DNA from: Alginatibacterium sediminis
GTDB taxonomy: Bacteria; Pseudomonadota; Gammaproteobacteria; Enterobacterales; Celerinatantimonadaceae
DNA length: 64,000 bases
Assembly: GCF_003610775.1 (NCBI RefSeq)
Contig: NZ_RAQO01000001.1
Coordinates: 124,001 to 188,000 of the forward strand
Direction of reading: 5' to 3'
The notes under the pieces are model-generated. The model worked only from the letters and a program-made list of their open reading frames with translations. It did no database searches and was not told the origin of the DNA. Shown here in pieces: positions 1 through 9,675 of this stretch. Position 1 is the stretch's first letter. Each line of letters starts with the position of its first letter. The translations under genes and the position numbers were made by a program.

Positions 1-1035
1 CAACAATGGTTACTGCCGGTTTTTAGCATCTCTATAAAAGAGCAAGGAACTTGGTCCGCCTCTGCCCCAGAACTGCAACTCAGTGCTCAAGGAACTTGGC
101 ATTGGCCGACTATGGGACACATCAACACACTTAAAACTACGGGCACTCTAAAAGCAAACTACAATCCGCTATGGTTGAATTACATACCTAATTTAGAGTT
201 CCCTAAAGCGCTGCAACTGTTAAATGCTGCCATCAATGGATCATGGCAGAGTCAAGGACTTCATCTGCCTGAACTCAAGCTTGCGTTATCCGATGGACAT
301 GCGCTTTGGGACGACATCAGTATTGATGGCTTAAACATTGAATCTAAAGCAACACAAAACTCTCAAGGTTTGTGGACTCATCAAGGACAACTAAAACTTC
401 ATCAGCTTGATATTGGTGTACCCGTTACAGATATTCACGCCCAATGGTGGCAAGCTCTAGCACGCCCCATTGATGATATCAGCGCTTTACGTGTGCAAGC
501 CTTAAAGTTTGAAGTCTTACAAGGCATATTTAGTATTCCTAGCTTACATCTTCCACTTCCGAGTCAAGCTTCTCTTAGTTTTCGTAACTTAGAGATGAGT
601 CAGCTCACTCAATTGTATCCTGATTTGTCCTTAGCGGCTCAGGGTACACTGCGGGGTCAACTTCCACTGGAACTTAGCCAACAAGGCCTGAGCATACACG
701 ATGGACATGTAAGGCTCGATCCAGCACGTGGTTATGTGCGTTTAAGCCATCCCAGCGTACTAGAGATGAAGACTCAACATCAAAGTTTGGATTTTTCCTT
801 AAGTTTGCTTGAAGATTTTAGCTTTGAACAGCTGCACGCAGATGTTAGTTTAAGTACAGAAGGTGAAATGAGTTTTGCAGCGCGTATTCAAGGATTTAAC
901 CAAAGCGTGACACCGCGGCGTATTGACTTGAACTATACTCACCAAGAAAACATCTATCAGCTGATGCGCAGTTTGCGAATTGGCGATGAACTATCAGGAA
1001 AACTTCAAGAATGGATCGATCGCTATTCAAATTAG
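1..1035 (+). CDS. ydbH: YdbH-like intermembrane lipid transport protein, C-terminal part (5' end outside window)
   Basis: The reading frame is open from base 1 to the stop at 1033-1035, so the start lies off the left edge and only the last 344 residues are visible. The C-terminus (NYTHQENIYQLMRSLRIGDE, then a short tail) resembles the end of YdbH, an AsmA-like protein that spans the periplasm and moves phospholipids to the outer membrane redundantly with TamB and YhdP. The next two genes are the usual YdbH partners, ynbE and ydbL, which is the strongest support. The visible part is a low-complexity beta-rich sequence, as expected for a lipid-groove protein. Family assignment is from C-terminal motif plus synteny. 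Confidence 0.85.
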   Translation, partial: QQWLLPVFSISIKEQGTWSASAPELQLSAQGTWHWPTMGHINTLKTTGTLKANYNPLWLNYIPNLEFPKALQLLNAAINGSWQSQGLHLPELKLALSDGHALWDDISIDGLNIESKATQNSQGLWTHQGQLKLHQLDIGVPVTDIHAQWWQALARPIDDISALRVQALKFEVLQGIFSIPSLHLPLPSQASLSFRNLEMSQLTQLYPDLSLAAQGTLRGQLPLELSQQGLSIHDGHVRLDPARGYVRLSHPSVLEMKTQHQSLDFSLSLLEDFSFEQLHADVSLSTEGEMSFAARIQGFNQSVTPRRIDLNYTHQENIYQLMRSLRIGDELSGKLQEWIDRYSN

Positions 1036-1208
1036 GAATAATTGCAAGCCTACTGGCTTTGGCAAGCGTTGCCTGTGCACCTCGCGTTGAAGTTGCAGTA
1101 GACAAACCAATAACCGTTAATCTCAACGTGAAAATAGATCACGAAATTCGAGTTCGAGTTGATAAACAGCTTGATGATATCTTCAGTGACGACAGCGGAC
1201 TGTTTTAG
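1011..1208 (+). CDS. ynbE: YnbE-like small outer-membrane lipoprotein
   Basis: This 65-residue lipoprotein has a short lipoprotein signal peptide ending in LASVAC, with Cys22 as the expected lipidated residue. A compact mature part follows (VEVAVDKPITVNLNVKIDHE), typical of the YnbE family. YnbE is known to pair with YdbH at the outer membrane to complete the lipid bridge. The start overlaps the end of ydbH by 25 bp and ydbL starts 6 bp after its stop, so the three genes are probably one translationally coupled operon. Confidence 0.88.
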   Translation: MDRSLFKLGIIASLLALASVACAPRVEVAVDKPITVNLNVKIDHEIRVRVDKQLDDIFSDDSGLF

Positions 1209-1214
1209 GAGGCA

Positions 1215-1538
1215 ATGATGCATTTTAATAAAATTTTAGCTTTTTTACTTCTGGCACTTAGCCTTCAAGCTCATGCTTTAAGCCTTGATGAAGCGAAGCA
1301 AAATGGCTGGATCGGCGAACAAACTAATGGCTTATTAGGGATTGTGAGTCATTCCAAAGAAGTCGGTAGCCTGGTCACTGATATAAATACCAAACGCCTA
1401 GCTCAGTATCAGAAAATAGCTCAGCAAAACGGCTTAAGTATTGATCAAGTCTCTGTTTTAGCCGGTAAAAAGGCGATAGAGCGCAGTGACAGTGGTGAGT
1501 ATATACAAAATGCTGCTGGGGATTGGATTAAGAAGTGA
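1215..1538 (+). CDS. ydbL: YdbL family (DUF1318) periplasmic protein
   Basis: The product is 107 residues with an N-terminal signal peptide (hydrophobic core FNKILAFLLLALSLQAHA). The mature domain starts at ALSLDEAKQNGWIGEQTNG and matches the YdbL/DUF1318 pattern. YdbL is the third member of the ydbH-ynbE-ydbL operon and modulates the YdbH-YnbE bridge. A strong AGGAGG ribosome site precedes a double ATG; either 1215 or 1218 could be used. A perfect 30-bp palindrome follows 8 bp after the stop and probably ends the transcript. Confidence 0.9.
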   Translation: MMHFNKILAFLLLALSLQAHALSLDEAKQNGWIGEQTNGLLGIVSHSKEVGSLVTDINTKRLAQYQKIAQQNGLSIDQVSVLAGKKAIERSDSGEYIQNAAGDWIKK

Positions 1539-1546
1539 TTAATACT

Positions 1547-1576
1547 ATAAGGGCTTGTTGTACAACAAGCCCTTAT
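1547..1576. terminator. Perfect 30-bp palindrome in a convergent gap, probable bidirectional terminator
   Basis: Fourteen-base arms (ATAAGGGCTTGTTG and its exact complement) flank only TA. It lies between the ends of ydbL (+) and the small minus-strand gene at 1589. Neither side has a long T-run, so terminator function is inferred from position and stem strength. Confidence 0.55.
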
Positions 1577-1588
1577 GAAAATTACTAA

Positions 1589-1777
1589 TTAAAGGTGCTG
1601 TTGAGAAAACCCTTCAGAGTGATGTAATTGGCTCTGCACTTGCTGCGGATCTAAGCCAAGCTCTACGCAGGCTTCACTAAACGATTTACCCGCATGACAC
1701 ATCAGCATATCGATGGCGGGCATCATCTCATTGAGGCCACGCTGCGCACCTAGCCCATGTATTTGTTCCTTGTCCAT
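1589..1777 (-). CDS. Hypothetical 62-residue protein
   Basis: I do not recognise this family. The 62-residue product is soluble, with no signal peptide or membrane segment. It contains a CHAGKSF stretch and two short helical-looking segments rich in Gln and His near the C-terminus. The ATG at 1777 is preceded by GAGGGG at good spacing, which supports translation. It converges on ydbL across the 30-bp palindrome. The next minus-strand gene upstream is far away, so it would need its own promoter in the 1778-2097 gap. Confidence 0.55.
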   Translation of the reverse strand: MDKEQIHGLGAQRGLNEMMPAIDMLMCHAGKSFSEACVELGLDPQQVQSQLHHSEGFSQQHL

Positions 1778-1896
1778 TGCTAGCCCCTCAGCTTTTTATA
1801 CGTTACCCATCACTTTGGCACACAATCCATGATCATATGGGTGATCAATCTCACATTAGACGGTCAGACCATACCAATGTCTAATCTTCGGTGAAC

Positions 1897-2062
1897 TTAT
1901 ACCAATCCCATTATATTTTTGGTCTTTTACTTGTTGTACTAAAACGCTTAGCTTTAGGAAGAACTCGCGGTTATTAGACTTCTAATGACAAGAGTTATGA
2001 CGACAAGATTGGTGTTTTAGTCAAACAATAGTGATCAATAAATTACTGTGATTGGTATTAGA
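1897..2062. repeat. MITE-like element with imperfect terminal inverted repeats
   Basis: This lies in the 320-bp gene-free gap 1778-2097. The left end reads TTATACCAATCCCATTATAT and the right end, read on the other strand, TAATACCAATCACAGTAATT, so TATACCAAT-type ends face outward about 166 bp apart. The interior has no open frame. Short elements with TATACCAAT ends are common in marine gammaproteobacteria, as I recall. The rest of the gap shows no clear feature. Confidence 0.45.
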
Positions 2063-2097
2063 TTTGTCTTGAAGCAAACGCTAATTTACGGCACTTT

Positions 2098-2514
2098 ATG
2101 CAGCATTGTCATTTACAAAGCATGGTTATGTCTTTCTACTTACCGATAAAACATCTACACATGACTCTGGCGCTACTGAGTATTGCCGGTTTTATCTTTC
2201 GTTGGGCTCTGGCCCTGCAAGGTTCAAGCTGGTTGCAAAAGCGCTGGATAAAAGTACTACCGCATATCATCGATTCTTTTTTACTGTGCGCGGCTATTTA
2301 TTTGTGTTGGGTTCTCAATCAAGCGCCGTTTTATAACCACTGGTTAAGTGCCAAACTGCTATGGTTGGTCATTTATATTGGTTTTGGGGTTTTTGCCTTA
2401 AAACGAGCCCCTACTAAACTTGGGAAGTTTATCTGTGGGATCGCCGCCATTGCTTCGTTCAGCCAAATCTATAAGATTGCAATAACACACAATGCCTGGG
2501 GATGGCTGGCATGA
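2098..2514 (+). CDS. SirB2-family membrane protein
   Basis: The product is about 138 residues with four predicted membrane segments. It begins with the family-like opening YLPIKHLHMTLALLSIAGF and ends with a helix rich in small and aromatic residues. This fits SirB2 (invasion gene up-regulator family), whose biochemical role is not established. Internal ATGs at 2122 and 2128 are also plausible starts because no strong ribosome site precedes 2098. The following gene overlaps its 3' end by 13 bp, suggesting coupled translation. Confidence 0.7.
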   Translation: MQHCHLQSMVMSFYLPIKHLHMTLALLSIAGFIFRWALALQGSSWLQKRWIKVLPHIIDSFLLCAAIYLCWVLNQAPFYNHWLSAKLLWLVIYIGFGVFALKRAPTKLGKFICGIAAIASFSQIYKIAITHNAWGWLA

Positions 2515-2753
2515 ATCTAATTTGGGCGTTGTTTCGCCCTATTTTGACAAGCCTTTGGAACCTATCAGTTTTGTATGGGTTTTGGGTTATTGCTTGGGTA
2601 TATAGTGCGTTTATTCAAACACCTATGTACCAATTTGACGAAGGAGTAAACGCCCACAAGTTTGCCATTGTAGTGTTATATATCTTGTATATTTGTCTGT
2701 GGAAATGGCTCAATTGCAACGCTTTGCGCTTGTACCACACGCATCGCACTTAA
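2502..2753 (+). CDS. Hypothetical small membrane protein
   Basis: This 83-residue protein has two predicted transmembrane helices (around residues 17-37 and 52-70) separated by a short polar loop. No family is recognised. It overlaps the SirB2-like gene by 13 bp and is convergent with trkH, whose stop lies 17 bp further on. Membrane topology and tight coupling suggest it works with, or is simply co-expressed with, the SirB2-like protein. Start 2502 or the internal ATG at 2511 (MNLIWALF) are both possible. Confidence 0.6.
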   Translation: MAGMNLIWALFRPILTSLWNLSVLYGFWVIAWVYSAFIQTPMYQFDEGVNAHKFAIVVLYILYICLWKWLNCNALRLYHTHRT

Positions 2754-2769
2754 ATTTTCCCGCCTCTAA

Positions 2770-4218
2770 TCAGCTATAACGCCAAAACGCAGGAATAAAT
2801 AGAACCATCACGGTTAATATTTCTAAGCGGCCCATAAGCATACCCATCGAGAGCACCAACTTTGAAGCGTCGCTTAGACTCGCAAAGTTTGAATCGGGTC
2901 CAATGACGTGGCCAAAACCTGGGCCAACATTAGCCACAGCAGTAATCGCTCCCGAAATTGCAGTCACAGGGTCTGAGCCTAACAACGACAGCAAACAAGC
3001 AATCACCACAATGCTCAGCACAAAACCAAAACTAAATGCGACCAGTGAGCGAATATGCTGGTCATTAACTTTGCGCCCATTGTAACGAATTGGATAAACG
3101 GCTGCCGGATGGATCAGTTGCTTAAGCTGGCGGATAAACAACGCAATGGCGAGTTGAAATCTGAAAATCTTATAGCCGCCGGACGTCGATCCCGAACACG
3201 CACCAACCACCATCAAGAAGGCAAATACAACGGTGCTAAAGAAGGTCCAATGGTCAAAACTCCCCAACCCAAAACCAGTGGTCGTTACAATGCTGAGCAC
3301 ATTAAATATTGCAATACGCAAGGCATCCCAAAACTCGAAGCGGTGCTGTACATAAAGCCATAAACAGATGCTCAAACTAGTAACGAGAACAAGCTTAATA
3401 AAACCGCGTATTTGTTGATCATGAAAAAGCACTTTTAAATCACGATGACTAAATGCCCGAATGAACAACAAAAAGGGTAAACCGCCAAGTAACATAAACA
3501 AACTGGCTACCCAGTGACTTGCCGATGAAAAATGCGACATGGATTGGTCAGAGGTAGAAAACCCACCAGTGGAAAGAGTCGTCATCGCATGATTAATCGC
3601 TTCAAAGTTACTCATACCGCTAAATCGATACGCCACCGCGCATGCAATGCTTAGTCCCACATATACAGCTAGCATGTTTGTTGCAACTTGCTTCATACGA
3701 GGAGCACTTTTGTCCGACCAGTCCGAAGACTCGGACTGAAATAACCGCATTCCACCGACATTCAAAAACGGCAAAATGGCGACTCCAAGAACAATAAAAC
3801 CTATGCCGCCAATCCATTGCAAGCACGAGCGCCAAAGCAATACGGTACTTGGATGGCTATCCAAGTTTGATAAAACAGTTGAGCCCGTGGTGGTGAGGCC
3901 TGACATGGTTTCAAAAAACGCATTGGCAAAACTGATGTGTTCAATGAATATGAATGGTAGCGATGCGAAGACACTAGCAGCTAACCAAACCACGCAGGTT
4001 AGTAAGAACACATCTCGTACTGAGAGGCGAAATGACGCATTTCGCCCATATTGAATTAGCAGTACCCCAACACTTTGGGTCACTACAATGGTATATACGA
4101 AATAAATATAGCTGGATTCATCATTAAGCAGGCCGCTTATCAGCGGCACCAACATCACCACTGCCAATTTACTTAATACCAAACCGGTACTAAATGCTAT
4201 TGGCTTTAGGTTGAGCAT
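2770..4218 (-). CDS. trkH: Trk potassium uptake system membrane subunit TrkH
   Basis: The 482-residue polytopic protein is the usual TrkH length and forms the potassium-translocating channel in the inner membrane. Four pore-loop filter segments are visible: TTTGST near residue 109, TLSTGGFS near 214, TTTGFG near 312 and VANVGPGFG near 430. Conserved QWIGGIGF follows the first filter. It is gated by the cytoplasmic NAD-binding ring TrkA, whose gene sits immediately upstream, 9 bp away, so trkA-trkH are co-transcribed at the end of the def-fmt-rsmB-trkA-trkH run. Confidence 0.96.
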   Translation of the reverse strand: MLNLKPIAFSTGLVLSKLAVVMLVPLISGLLNDESSYIYFVYTIVVTQSVGVLLIQYGRNASFRLSVRDVFLLTCVVWLAASVFASLPFIFIEHISFANAFFETMSGLTTTGSTVLSNLDSHPSTVLLWRSCLQWIGGIGFIVLGVAILPFLNVGGMRLFQSESSDWSDKSAPRMKQVATNMLAVYVGLSIACAVAYRFSGMSNFEAINHAMTTLSTGGFSTSDQSMSHFSSASHWVASLFMLLGGLPFLLFIRAFSHRDLKVLFHDQQIRGFIKLVLVTSLSICLWLYVQHRFEFWDALRIAIFNVLSIVTTTGFGLGSFDHWTFFSTVVFAFLMVVGACSGSTSGGYKIFRFQLAIALFIRQLKQLIHPAAVYPIRYNGRKVNDQHIRSLVAFSFGFVLSIVVIACLLSLLGSDPVTAISGAITAVANVGPGFGHVIGPDSNFASLSDASKLVLSMGMLMGRLEILTVMVLFIPAFWRYS

Positions 4219-4227
4219 TGGTTTTTC

Positions 4228-5604
4228 CTACAAAAAGAAAGGGCTAGGTTGAAAAAGGCGCTCTATTTCTGGAATATGTTTTTTGTCCATCAAGAACATC
4301 ACTACGTGGTCGTCTTGTTCGATAACGGTATTGTCGTGGGCAATATGTACCTGATCTTGTCGAACAATCGCTCCAATAGTGGCACCGGCCGGCAATTTAA
4401 GCTCGCCAATGGTTTTACCAACAACCTTCGAGGAGTTTTGGTCGCCATGCGCAATCGCTTCAATGGCTTCTGCTGCGCCACGACGCAGTGAATAGACGTT
4501 AACAATATCGGCGCGACGGACATGGGTCAAAAGTGCTGATATTGTTGCTTGTTGTGGTGAAATAGCAATATCAATTGGGCCACTTTGAACCAAATCAACA
4601 TAAGCACCACGCTGGATAAGCACCATGACCTTTGTTGCCCCCATACGCTTTGCGAGCATGGCAGACATGATATTTACTTCATCATCGTTAGTTACCGCAA
4701 TAAACACATCAACTTGTTCAATATTTTCTTCATGAAGCAGCTCTTGATCAGATGCATCACCGCAAAATACGATGGTATTATTTAGTTTTTCAGCGAGAGC
4801 TTCGGCGCGTTCTTGTCGATGCTCGATCAACTTGACGCTATAACTGCTTTCTAGCTGCTTAGCTAGCGCTGCTCCAATATTACCGCCCCCAACAATCATT
4901 AAGCGGCGATACGGTTTTTCTAAGCGTTGCAGTTCGCTCATAACTTCACGGATATGCGCTGTAGCAGCAACAAAGAAGACTTCGTCATCAGCTTCAATAA
5001 CCGTGGTTCCTTGCGGGCGGATCGCACGACCTTGGCGAAAAATGGCAGCAACTCGGGTTTCAATATTAGGCATGTGCTGGCGCAATACTGACAAAGCATT
5101 ACCGACCAGAGGTCCGCCATAGTAGGCTTTAATTGCTACTAAGCTTACTAAGCCATGGGCAAATTCCATCACCTGCAGTGCACCCGGATAATCGATCAAA
5201 CGGCTAATGTACTGGGTCACTAACTGCTCAGGGGCAATTAGATGATCAACAGGGATAGCTTTATTACAAAACAAGGTGTCTTTCTCACCGAGTAGCTCTT
5301 CCGAGCGGATCCGTGCAACTTTATTGGGCGTATTAAACAATGTATATGCAACTTGGCAGGCCAACATATTGGTTTCGTCACTATTAGTGACCGCCACTAG
5401 CATATCGGCATCTTCAGCGCCGGCTTCACGCAAAACATTGGGATGAGTTGCATGTCCAGCAACCACTTGGATATCAAACTTGTCCTGCAATTCACTTAAC
5501 CGAGCGGAATCTTGATCAACAACAGTAATATCTGACTTTTCTCCAGCCAAGTTTTCGGCTAAAGTGCCGCCAACTTGACCAGCACCAAGAATAATAATTT
5601 TCAT
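4228..5604 (-). CDS. trkA: Trk potassium transporter regulatory subunit TrkA
   Basis: TrkA is the peripheral cytoplasmic protein that gates TrkH in response to nucleotides. At 458 residues it is full length, with two RCK halves. Each starts with a Rossmann glycine motif: [10 protein letters not shown] at residue 3 and [10 protein letters not shown] near residue 236. Each has a C-terminal TrkA_C domain, the last ending in the short tail LFQPSPFFL. The gene lies 37 bp after rsmB and 9 bp before trkH, a common gammaproteobacterial arrangement. Confidence 0.97.
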   Translation of the reverse strand: MKIIILGAGQVGGTLAENLAGEKSDITVVDQDSARLSELQDKFDIQVVAGHATHPNVLREAGAEDADMLVAVTNSDETNMLACQVAYTLFNTPNKVARIRSEELLGEKDTLFCNKAIPVDHLIAPEQLVTQYISRLIDYPGALQVMEFAHGLVSLVAIKAYYGGPLVGNALSVLRQHMPNIETRVAAIFRQGRAIRPQGTTVIEADDEVFFVAATAHIREVMSELQRLEKPYRRLMIVGGGNIGAALAKQLESSYSVKLIEHRQERAEALAEKLNNTIVFCGDASDQELLHEENIEQVDVFIAVTNDDEVNIMSAMLAKRMGATKVMVLIQRGAYVDLVQSGPIDIAISPQQATISALLTHVRRADIVNVYSLRRGAAEAIEAIAHGDQNSSKVVGKTIGELKLPAGATIGAIVRQDQVHIAHDNTVIEQDDHVVMFLMDKKHIPEIERLFQPSPFFL

Positions 5605-5641
5605 ACCGTCTCGCGTTGTTTAAGCATCACTAAGTTACCCA

Positions 5642-6964
5642 CTAAGCTTTTGCTTTGACTAGTTTTGCGTAATAAAATCCGTCGCTATGCTCAACTCCAG
5701 GTAGCAATTGCCAACCGATAGAGCTTGGATCACTTTGGTATTCAATGGCCTCTAGGCTCGCATCGCTTTGACGCGCTAAAAACGCTTCGACTTGCTGACT
5801 GTTTTCATCCGGCAATATCGAACAGGTTGCATATACCAATGTTCCGCCAGGACGTAAAAAATGCCACAAGTTATCTAGAATTTTTGCCTGAAGCGCTACT
5901 AACGCAGCAATATCAGACTCGCGACGCAACCATTTAATATCAGGATGACGACGAATAACACCCGTTGCACTGCAGGGGGCATCAAGCAAGATCCGATCAA
6001 AACACATATCGCTAAAAGCGTCTGCGCTAGCCGCATCAACGGCCATCAATTTAGCATCTAAACCAATGCGGTCTAAATTTTGTTGCACCCGCTCTAGGCG
6101 CTGAGCATCAACATCAATAGCAAGCATTGATTTAAGTTGCCCTTGTCGCTCCATAATATGGCAGGTTTTACCACCAGGTGCGGCGCAGGCATCGAGTACA
6201 GCATCTCCGGCTTGCGCATCTAGAATATGAGCAGCAAACTGAGCCGCAGCGTCTTGAACTGAGCTTACACCGAGTTCAAATTCAGGCAAACTACCTACAC
6301 CACACGGCTTTTCAAGACGCAGTGCATCAATTGCAAAGGGGTGGGTATAGCTATCAATTTCAAGCTCGGTGAGTTGTTTTTTATAATCAGCAACAGATGA
6401 TTTGTTTGAATTAACTCGCAGCCACATTGGAGCTCGTTGATTATTTGCATCAACAATGTTCTTCCAAGTATCCGGATAAGTCGCTTGTAGACGTTTGCGT
6501 ATCCAAGAAGGATGACAATCAATCAACGCTTGCGGGCCCGATTCAAACTCTAGGTCTGGGTATTCACGTTCAATTGAACGCAGTACGCCATTTAGCAGCT
6601 TTTTAAGATTGGCATAACCCAAGCTATGACACGCTTGTACCGTTTCTGAAACGGCGGCGTGGGCTGGGATCCGCATAAAGTAGAGTTGATAAAGCCCAAC
6701 CATTAATAGGAAGTGTAGGCAGCGAATCTTGCCTTTAAGTGGCTTTTCCATGCGTTCTTGTATGCAGTGCTCAAAGCGAGGTAACCAGCGAAGCACCCCA
6801 TAACAGAGCTCTTGCAGCAACGCGAACTCGCGCATTTCAACTCGAGCTTGATAGCGAGCTAACATCTGACTTAGGGATTGCCCTTGATCAACAACCTGGA
6901 ACAAAATTTGAGCTGCAGCGGCACGAACAGCTAACGTTTTGCCTGGTCGATCAGCATTGCTCAT
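5642..6964 (-). CDS. rsmB: 16S rRNA m5C967 methyltransferase RsmB
   Basis: RsmB methylates C967 of 16S rRNA using S-adenosylmethionine. The 440-residue product has an N-terminal NusB-like RNA-binding domain (about residues 8-135). The Rossmann methyltransferase domain follows, with the SAM motif [11 protein letters not shown] at 257-267 and the two cysteines of the m5C mechanism in DAPCSATG (Cys331) and YATCSI (Cys381). Its ATG overlaps the fmt stop as ATGA, so translation is coupled. Confidence 0.97.
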   Translation of the reverse strand: MSNADRPGKTLAVRAAAAQILFQVVDQGQSLSQMLARYQARVEMREFALLQELCYGVLRWLPRFEHCIQERMEKPLKGKIRCLHFLLMVGLYQLYFMRIPAHAAVSETVQACHSLGYANLKKLLNGVLRSIEREYPDLEFESGPQALIDCHPSWIRKRLQATYPDTWKNIVDANNQRAPMWLRVNSNKSSVADYKKQLTELEIDSYTHPFAIDALRLEKPCGVGSLPEFELGVSSVQDAAAQFAAHILDAQAGDAVLDACAAPGGKTCHIMERQGQLKSMLAIDVDAQRLERVQQNLDRIGLDAKLMAVDAASADAFSDMCFDRILLDAPCSATGVIRRHPDIKWLRRESDIAALVALQAKILDNLWHFLRPGGTLVYATCSILPDENSQQVEAFLARQSDASLEAIEYQSDPSSIGWQLLPGVEHSDGFYYAKLVKAKA

Positions 6965-7920
6965 TGCGATTCACCAATATTGAGAGTGCTACCTACGGCA
7001 AACATTTCTCTACGAGAATTCAGAACATCTTGCGCTGACATTGCTTTTTTCCCAGGCAATTGCAGGCTCTCAATCAACAACGATCCGTCACCACATTTGA
7101 TTTCAATACCTTGCTTGTCGGCTTTAACAATCGTTCCGGGCTTAGCATTTGAATCATTACTTAGGGTTTTTCCACGCCAGAGTTTAATGGCCTGATTTTG
7201 ATGTTCAAAATAGCTCATTGGCCAAGGGTTAAAGGCTCGTATACAGCGCTCAATGTGTTGCGCTGAATCACTCCAATCAACCTTAGCCTCAGCTTTGCTC
7301 AATTTTTTAGCGTAATTAGATAAGCTATCGTCTTGTACCACTGCCTCCAATTGACCAGCGCTTAGTTGATTCATTGCATCGACCAAGGCACTTGGACCCG
7401 CTAGAGCTAGTTTTTCGTACAAGCTGGCGCTGGTTTCATCGTTACTAATAGCACAACGTTGTATCAATAGCATGTCTCCGGTATCAAGACCCTCATCCAT
7501 TTGCATGATAGTCACACCCGTTTCGCTATCTCCAGCCCAAATTGCGCGTTGAATAGGAGCGGCGCCGCGCCAACGAGGCAAAATGGATCCATGCACATTG
7601 ATGCAACCCAAGCGAGGTGTATCAAGCACCGCTTTAGGCAGCAGAAGACCATAAGCCACAACCACCATTACATCAGCATTTAAAGCTGATAAATGGGAAA
7701 TGTCGTCAGCGTTCTTAAAGTTTTGAGGCTGATAAATGGGTAAGTTATGGCTTTGTGCGAGCAGTTTAACCGCGCTAGATTGCAGTTTTTTCCCACGCCC
7801 AGCGGGCTTGTCCGGCGGGCTATATACAGCGACAACTTCATGCTTACTTTCGATCAGAGCTAATAAATGCTTAGCCGCAAAATCTGGCGTACCAGCAAAT
7901 ACAATACGTAAGGGTTTCAA
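6961..7920 (-). CDS. fmt: Methionyl-tRNA formyltransferase Fmt
   Basis: Fmt formylates initiator Met-tRNA from 10-formyl-tetrahydrofolate. The catalytic loop [19 protein letters not shown] is present, followed by the C-terminal OB-fold domain. The longest frame starts at a GTG at 7980, but that would overlap def by 53 bp and adds residues foreign to the family. The TTG at 7920 gives the canonical opening [19 protein letters not shown] (319 residues). It has GAAGG upstream and lies 7 bp after the def stop, so I chose it. The pair fmt-def supplies and later removes the formyl group. Confidence 0.93.
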   Translation of the reverse strand: MKPLRIVFAGTPDFAAKHLLALIESKHEVVAVYSPPDKPAGRGKKLQSSAVKLLAQSHNLPIYQPQNFKNADDISHLSALNADVMVVVAYGLLLPKAVLDTPRLGCINVHGSILPRWRGAAPIQRAIWAGDSETGVTIMQMDEGLDTGDMLLIQRCAISNDETSASLYEKLALAGPSALVDAMNQLSAGQLEAVVQDDSLSNYAKKLSKAEAKVDWSDSAQHIERCIRAFNPWPMSYFEHQNQAIKLWRGKTLSNDSNAKPGTIVKADKQGIEIKCGDGSLLIESLQLPGKKAMSAQDVLNSRREMFAVGSTLNIGESQ

Positions 7921-7927
7921 ATTAAGG

Positions 7928-8440
7928 CTAACCTTCTTGTGCTTCTCTACGAGCCATCTTTTCAAGTTTGCTGCGAACACGTTGGCGTTTTAACGGTGAC
8001 AGGTAATCAATAAAAAGCTTACCTACAAGGTGATCAAGCTCGTGCTGAATACAAATAGCCAATAGGCCATCCGCTTCCAACTCAAAAGCTTCACCTTGTG
8101 CATTTAAAGCTTTAACTTTTAAAGTTTCAGCGCGCTCGACCTGAGCTCGATACTCAGGGACAGATAAACAACCTTCCTCGTTGAGCATACTGCCGTCTTT
8201 CTCTATAATTTCTGGATTAATCAAAACGATACGTTCATCACGTTGTTCTGAAACATCGATTACAACAAGACGATAATGAAAATTAACTTGGGTAGCAGCA
8301 AGGCCTACACCTTCTTCGGAATACATGGTTTCAAACATGTTTTCGATTATACTGTGTAGTTCATCATCAAATTTTGTAACATTTTTTGCTACGGTTCTTA
8401 GGCGTTCATCTGGGAAACGCAATACTTCCATGGCTGGCAT
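7928..8440 (-). CDS. def: Peptide deformylase Def
   Basis: Def removes the N-formyl group from nascent proteins at the ribosome. All three metal-site motifs are visible: [15 protein letters not shown] (metal-binding Cys) and QHELDH (HExxH-type). The frame is open to a TTG at 8452, but the ATG at 8440 gives the usual short N-terminus ([19 protein letters not shown], 170 residues). The ATG at 8431 is also possible. It is the first gene of the leftward def-fmt-rsmB-trkA-trkH run and is divergent from the LysM gene across about 100 bp. Confidence 0.95.
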   Translation of the reverse strand: MPAMEVLRFPDERLRTVAKNVTKFDDELHSIIENMFETMYSEEGVGLAATQVNFHYRLVVIDVSEQRDERIVLINPEIIEKDGSMLNEEGCLSVPEYRAQVERAETLKVKALNAQGEAFELEADGLLAICIQHELDHLVGKLFIDYLSPLKRQRVRSKLEKMARREAQEG

Positions 8441-8543
8441 GACTTTATTCAATTCATATTTTGCTTTAGATTAGCGGTAATTCTAGTCATTTCTGAAGCT
8501 AATTGACAGTTTTACGAGCATTTGCATAAACAGGGAAAGTTTA

Positions 8544-9617
8544 ATGAAAAAAATCTTGGGTGTTGTCCTAGCTATTTCTATGGCTTGGTCCAACTTTATC
8601 TTTGCTGATACCTTGCAGCTCAGAGACGATTTCCCGGAGGTATATATCGTCAAAAAAGGCGATACTTTATGGGATATCTCTAGTTTGTATCTTCGCTCTC
8701 CTTGGCTGTGGCCTCGTTTATGGCAAGCAAATAGTCAAATTGAAAACCCTCATTTAATCTATCCTGGCGACCGTCTCAGCCTTATTTACGTTGACGGAGA
8801 GCCCCGTTTGGTGAGTAAACGCGTGGTGAAAATGGGCCCAAGTGGTCGTATTAAGCCTAAAGAAAGTGCGATTCCCACCTTGCCGTTGTCAGCAATAAAA
8901 GCCTTCATCAACAAAGATCACATTACAGATCCAGAAATGTACCTTAATTCGCCTTATGTCTTGGGCGACAACGAAGCTCAAACGCGTTTAGTAGGTAATC
9001 GTACCGCATACGCGCATGGCGACTTAGAGTTGGGACGCTTTTATGGTATTTACCGCGGAGGCGAAATATACATTGACCCCGAAACTAAAGAAGTGCTCGG
9101 ACAGTCGATGTCGTTTTTGGGTGTCGCTGTTGTAGAAAAAAACTTAGACCAAGACATTAATCAGTTAAGCATTACACAGTATGAACGAGAGATTCGATTG
9201 GGTGACCGTCTATTACCCGTGCCTAAAGAAGAATTACTACCCGCCTACTTTTCACCGCAGCCTGGGCATCTTGACGGACACGGCTTGTTACTAGCCAACG
9301 CAAATGATATTTCCGTTGCCAGCGTTAATGATGTTATTATCATTAACAAAGGTGAGCGAGATGGATTAGAACCGGGTCATGTGTTTGCGATAAACCAGCC
9401 AGGTCGTGAAGTCTTAGACACCAGCAAAAGAATTTCGTATTTGGAAAACGGCTCTGCTTACGACAAATTGTTCTCTGGAGACACCGTTAAAAAATCACTT
9501 CCAGACGAAAAAGTTGGCGAATTAATGATCTTTAAGGTTTACGAAAAAACGGCTTACGCCTTTGTAATCGAGTCAAAAACACAGATTCGTTTGCATTATC
9601 AAGTCAAAAACTTGTAG
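8544..9617 (+). CDS. Secreted LysM-domain protein
   Basis: The product is 357 residues with a signal peptide (about residues 1-21, ending NFIFA). A LysM peptidoglycan-binding domain at about residues 32-80 contains YIVKKGDTLWDISSLYL and HLIYPGDRLSL. The remaining 270 residues form a domain of unknown function found in proteins encoded next to dprA in many gammaproteobacteria. It is divergent from def and upstream of dprA. A role in the cell wall is inferred from LysM only; an enzymatic domain is not visible. Confidence 0.9.
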   Translation: MKKILGVVLAISMAWSNFIFADTLQLRDDFPEVYIVKKGDTLWDISSLYLRSPWLWPRLWQANSQIENPHLIYPGDRLSLIYVDGEPRLVSKRVVKMGPSGRIKPKESAIPTLPLSAIKAFINKDHITDPEMYLNSPYVLGDNEAQTRLVGNRTAYAHGDLELGRFYGIYRGGEIYIDPETKEVLGQSMSFLGVAVVEKNLDQDINQLSITQYEREIRLGDRLLPVPKEELLPAYFSPQPGHLDGHGLLLANANDISVASVNDVIIINKGERDGLEPGHVFAINQPGREVLDTSKRISYLENGSAYDKLFSGDTVKKSLPDEKVGELMIFKVYEKTAYAFVIESKTQIRLHYQVKNL

Positions 9618-9628
9618 TGCTGCTTAGT

Positions 9629-9660
9629 TAAGTTGTCGGGCAGCAACACCCGACAACTTA
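9629..9660 (+). other. Perfect 12-bp intercistronic hairpin between the LysM gene and dprA
   Basis: TAAGTTGTCGGG and its exact complement are separated by an 8-base loop. The hairpin starts 12 bp after the LysM stop and ends 15 bp before the dprA ATG, just upstream of its AAGG ribosome site. It lacks a T-run, so it is more likely an mRNA-processing or partial-attenuation hairpin than a simple terminator. Confidence 0.6.
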
Positions 9661-9675
9661 GATAAGGAACAAATC

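Noticed and set aside
3055..3363. 102-residue plus-strand ORF inside trkH
   Set aside because: Antisense shadow of a well-conserved TrkH reading frame.
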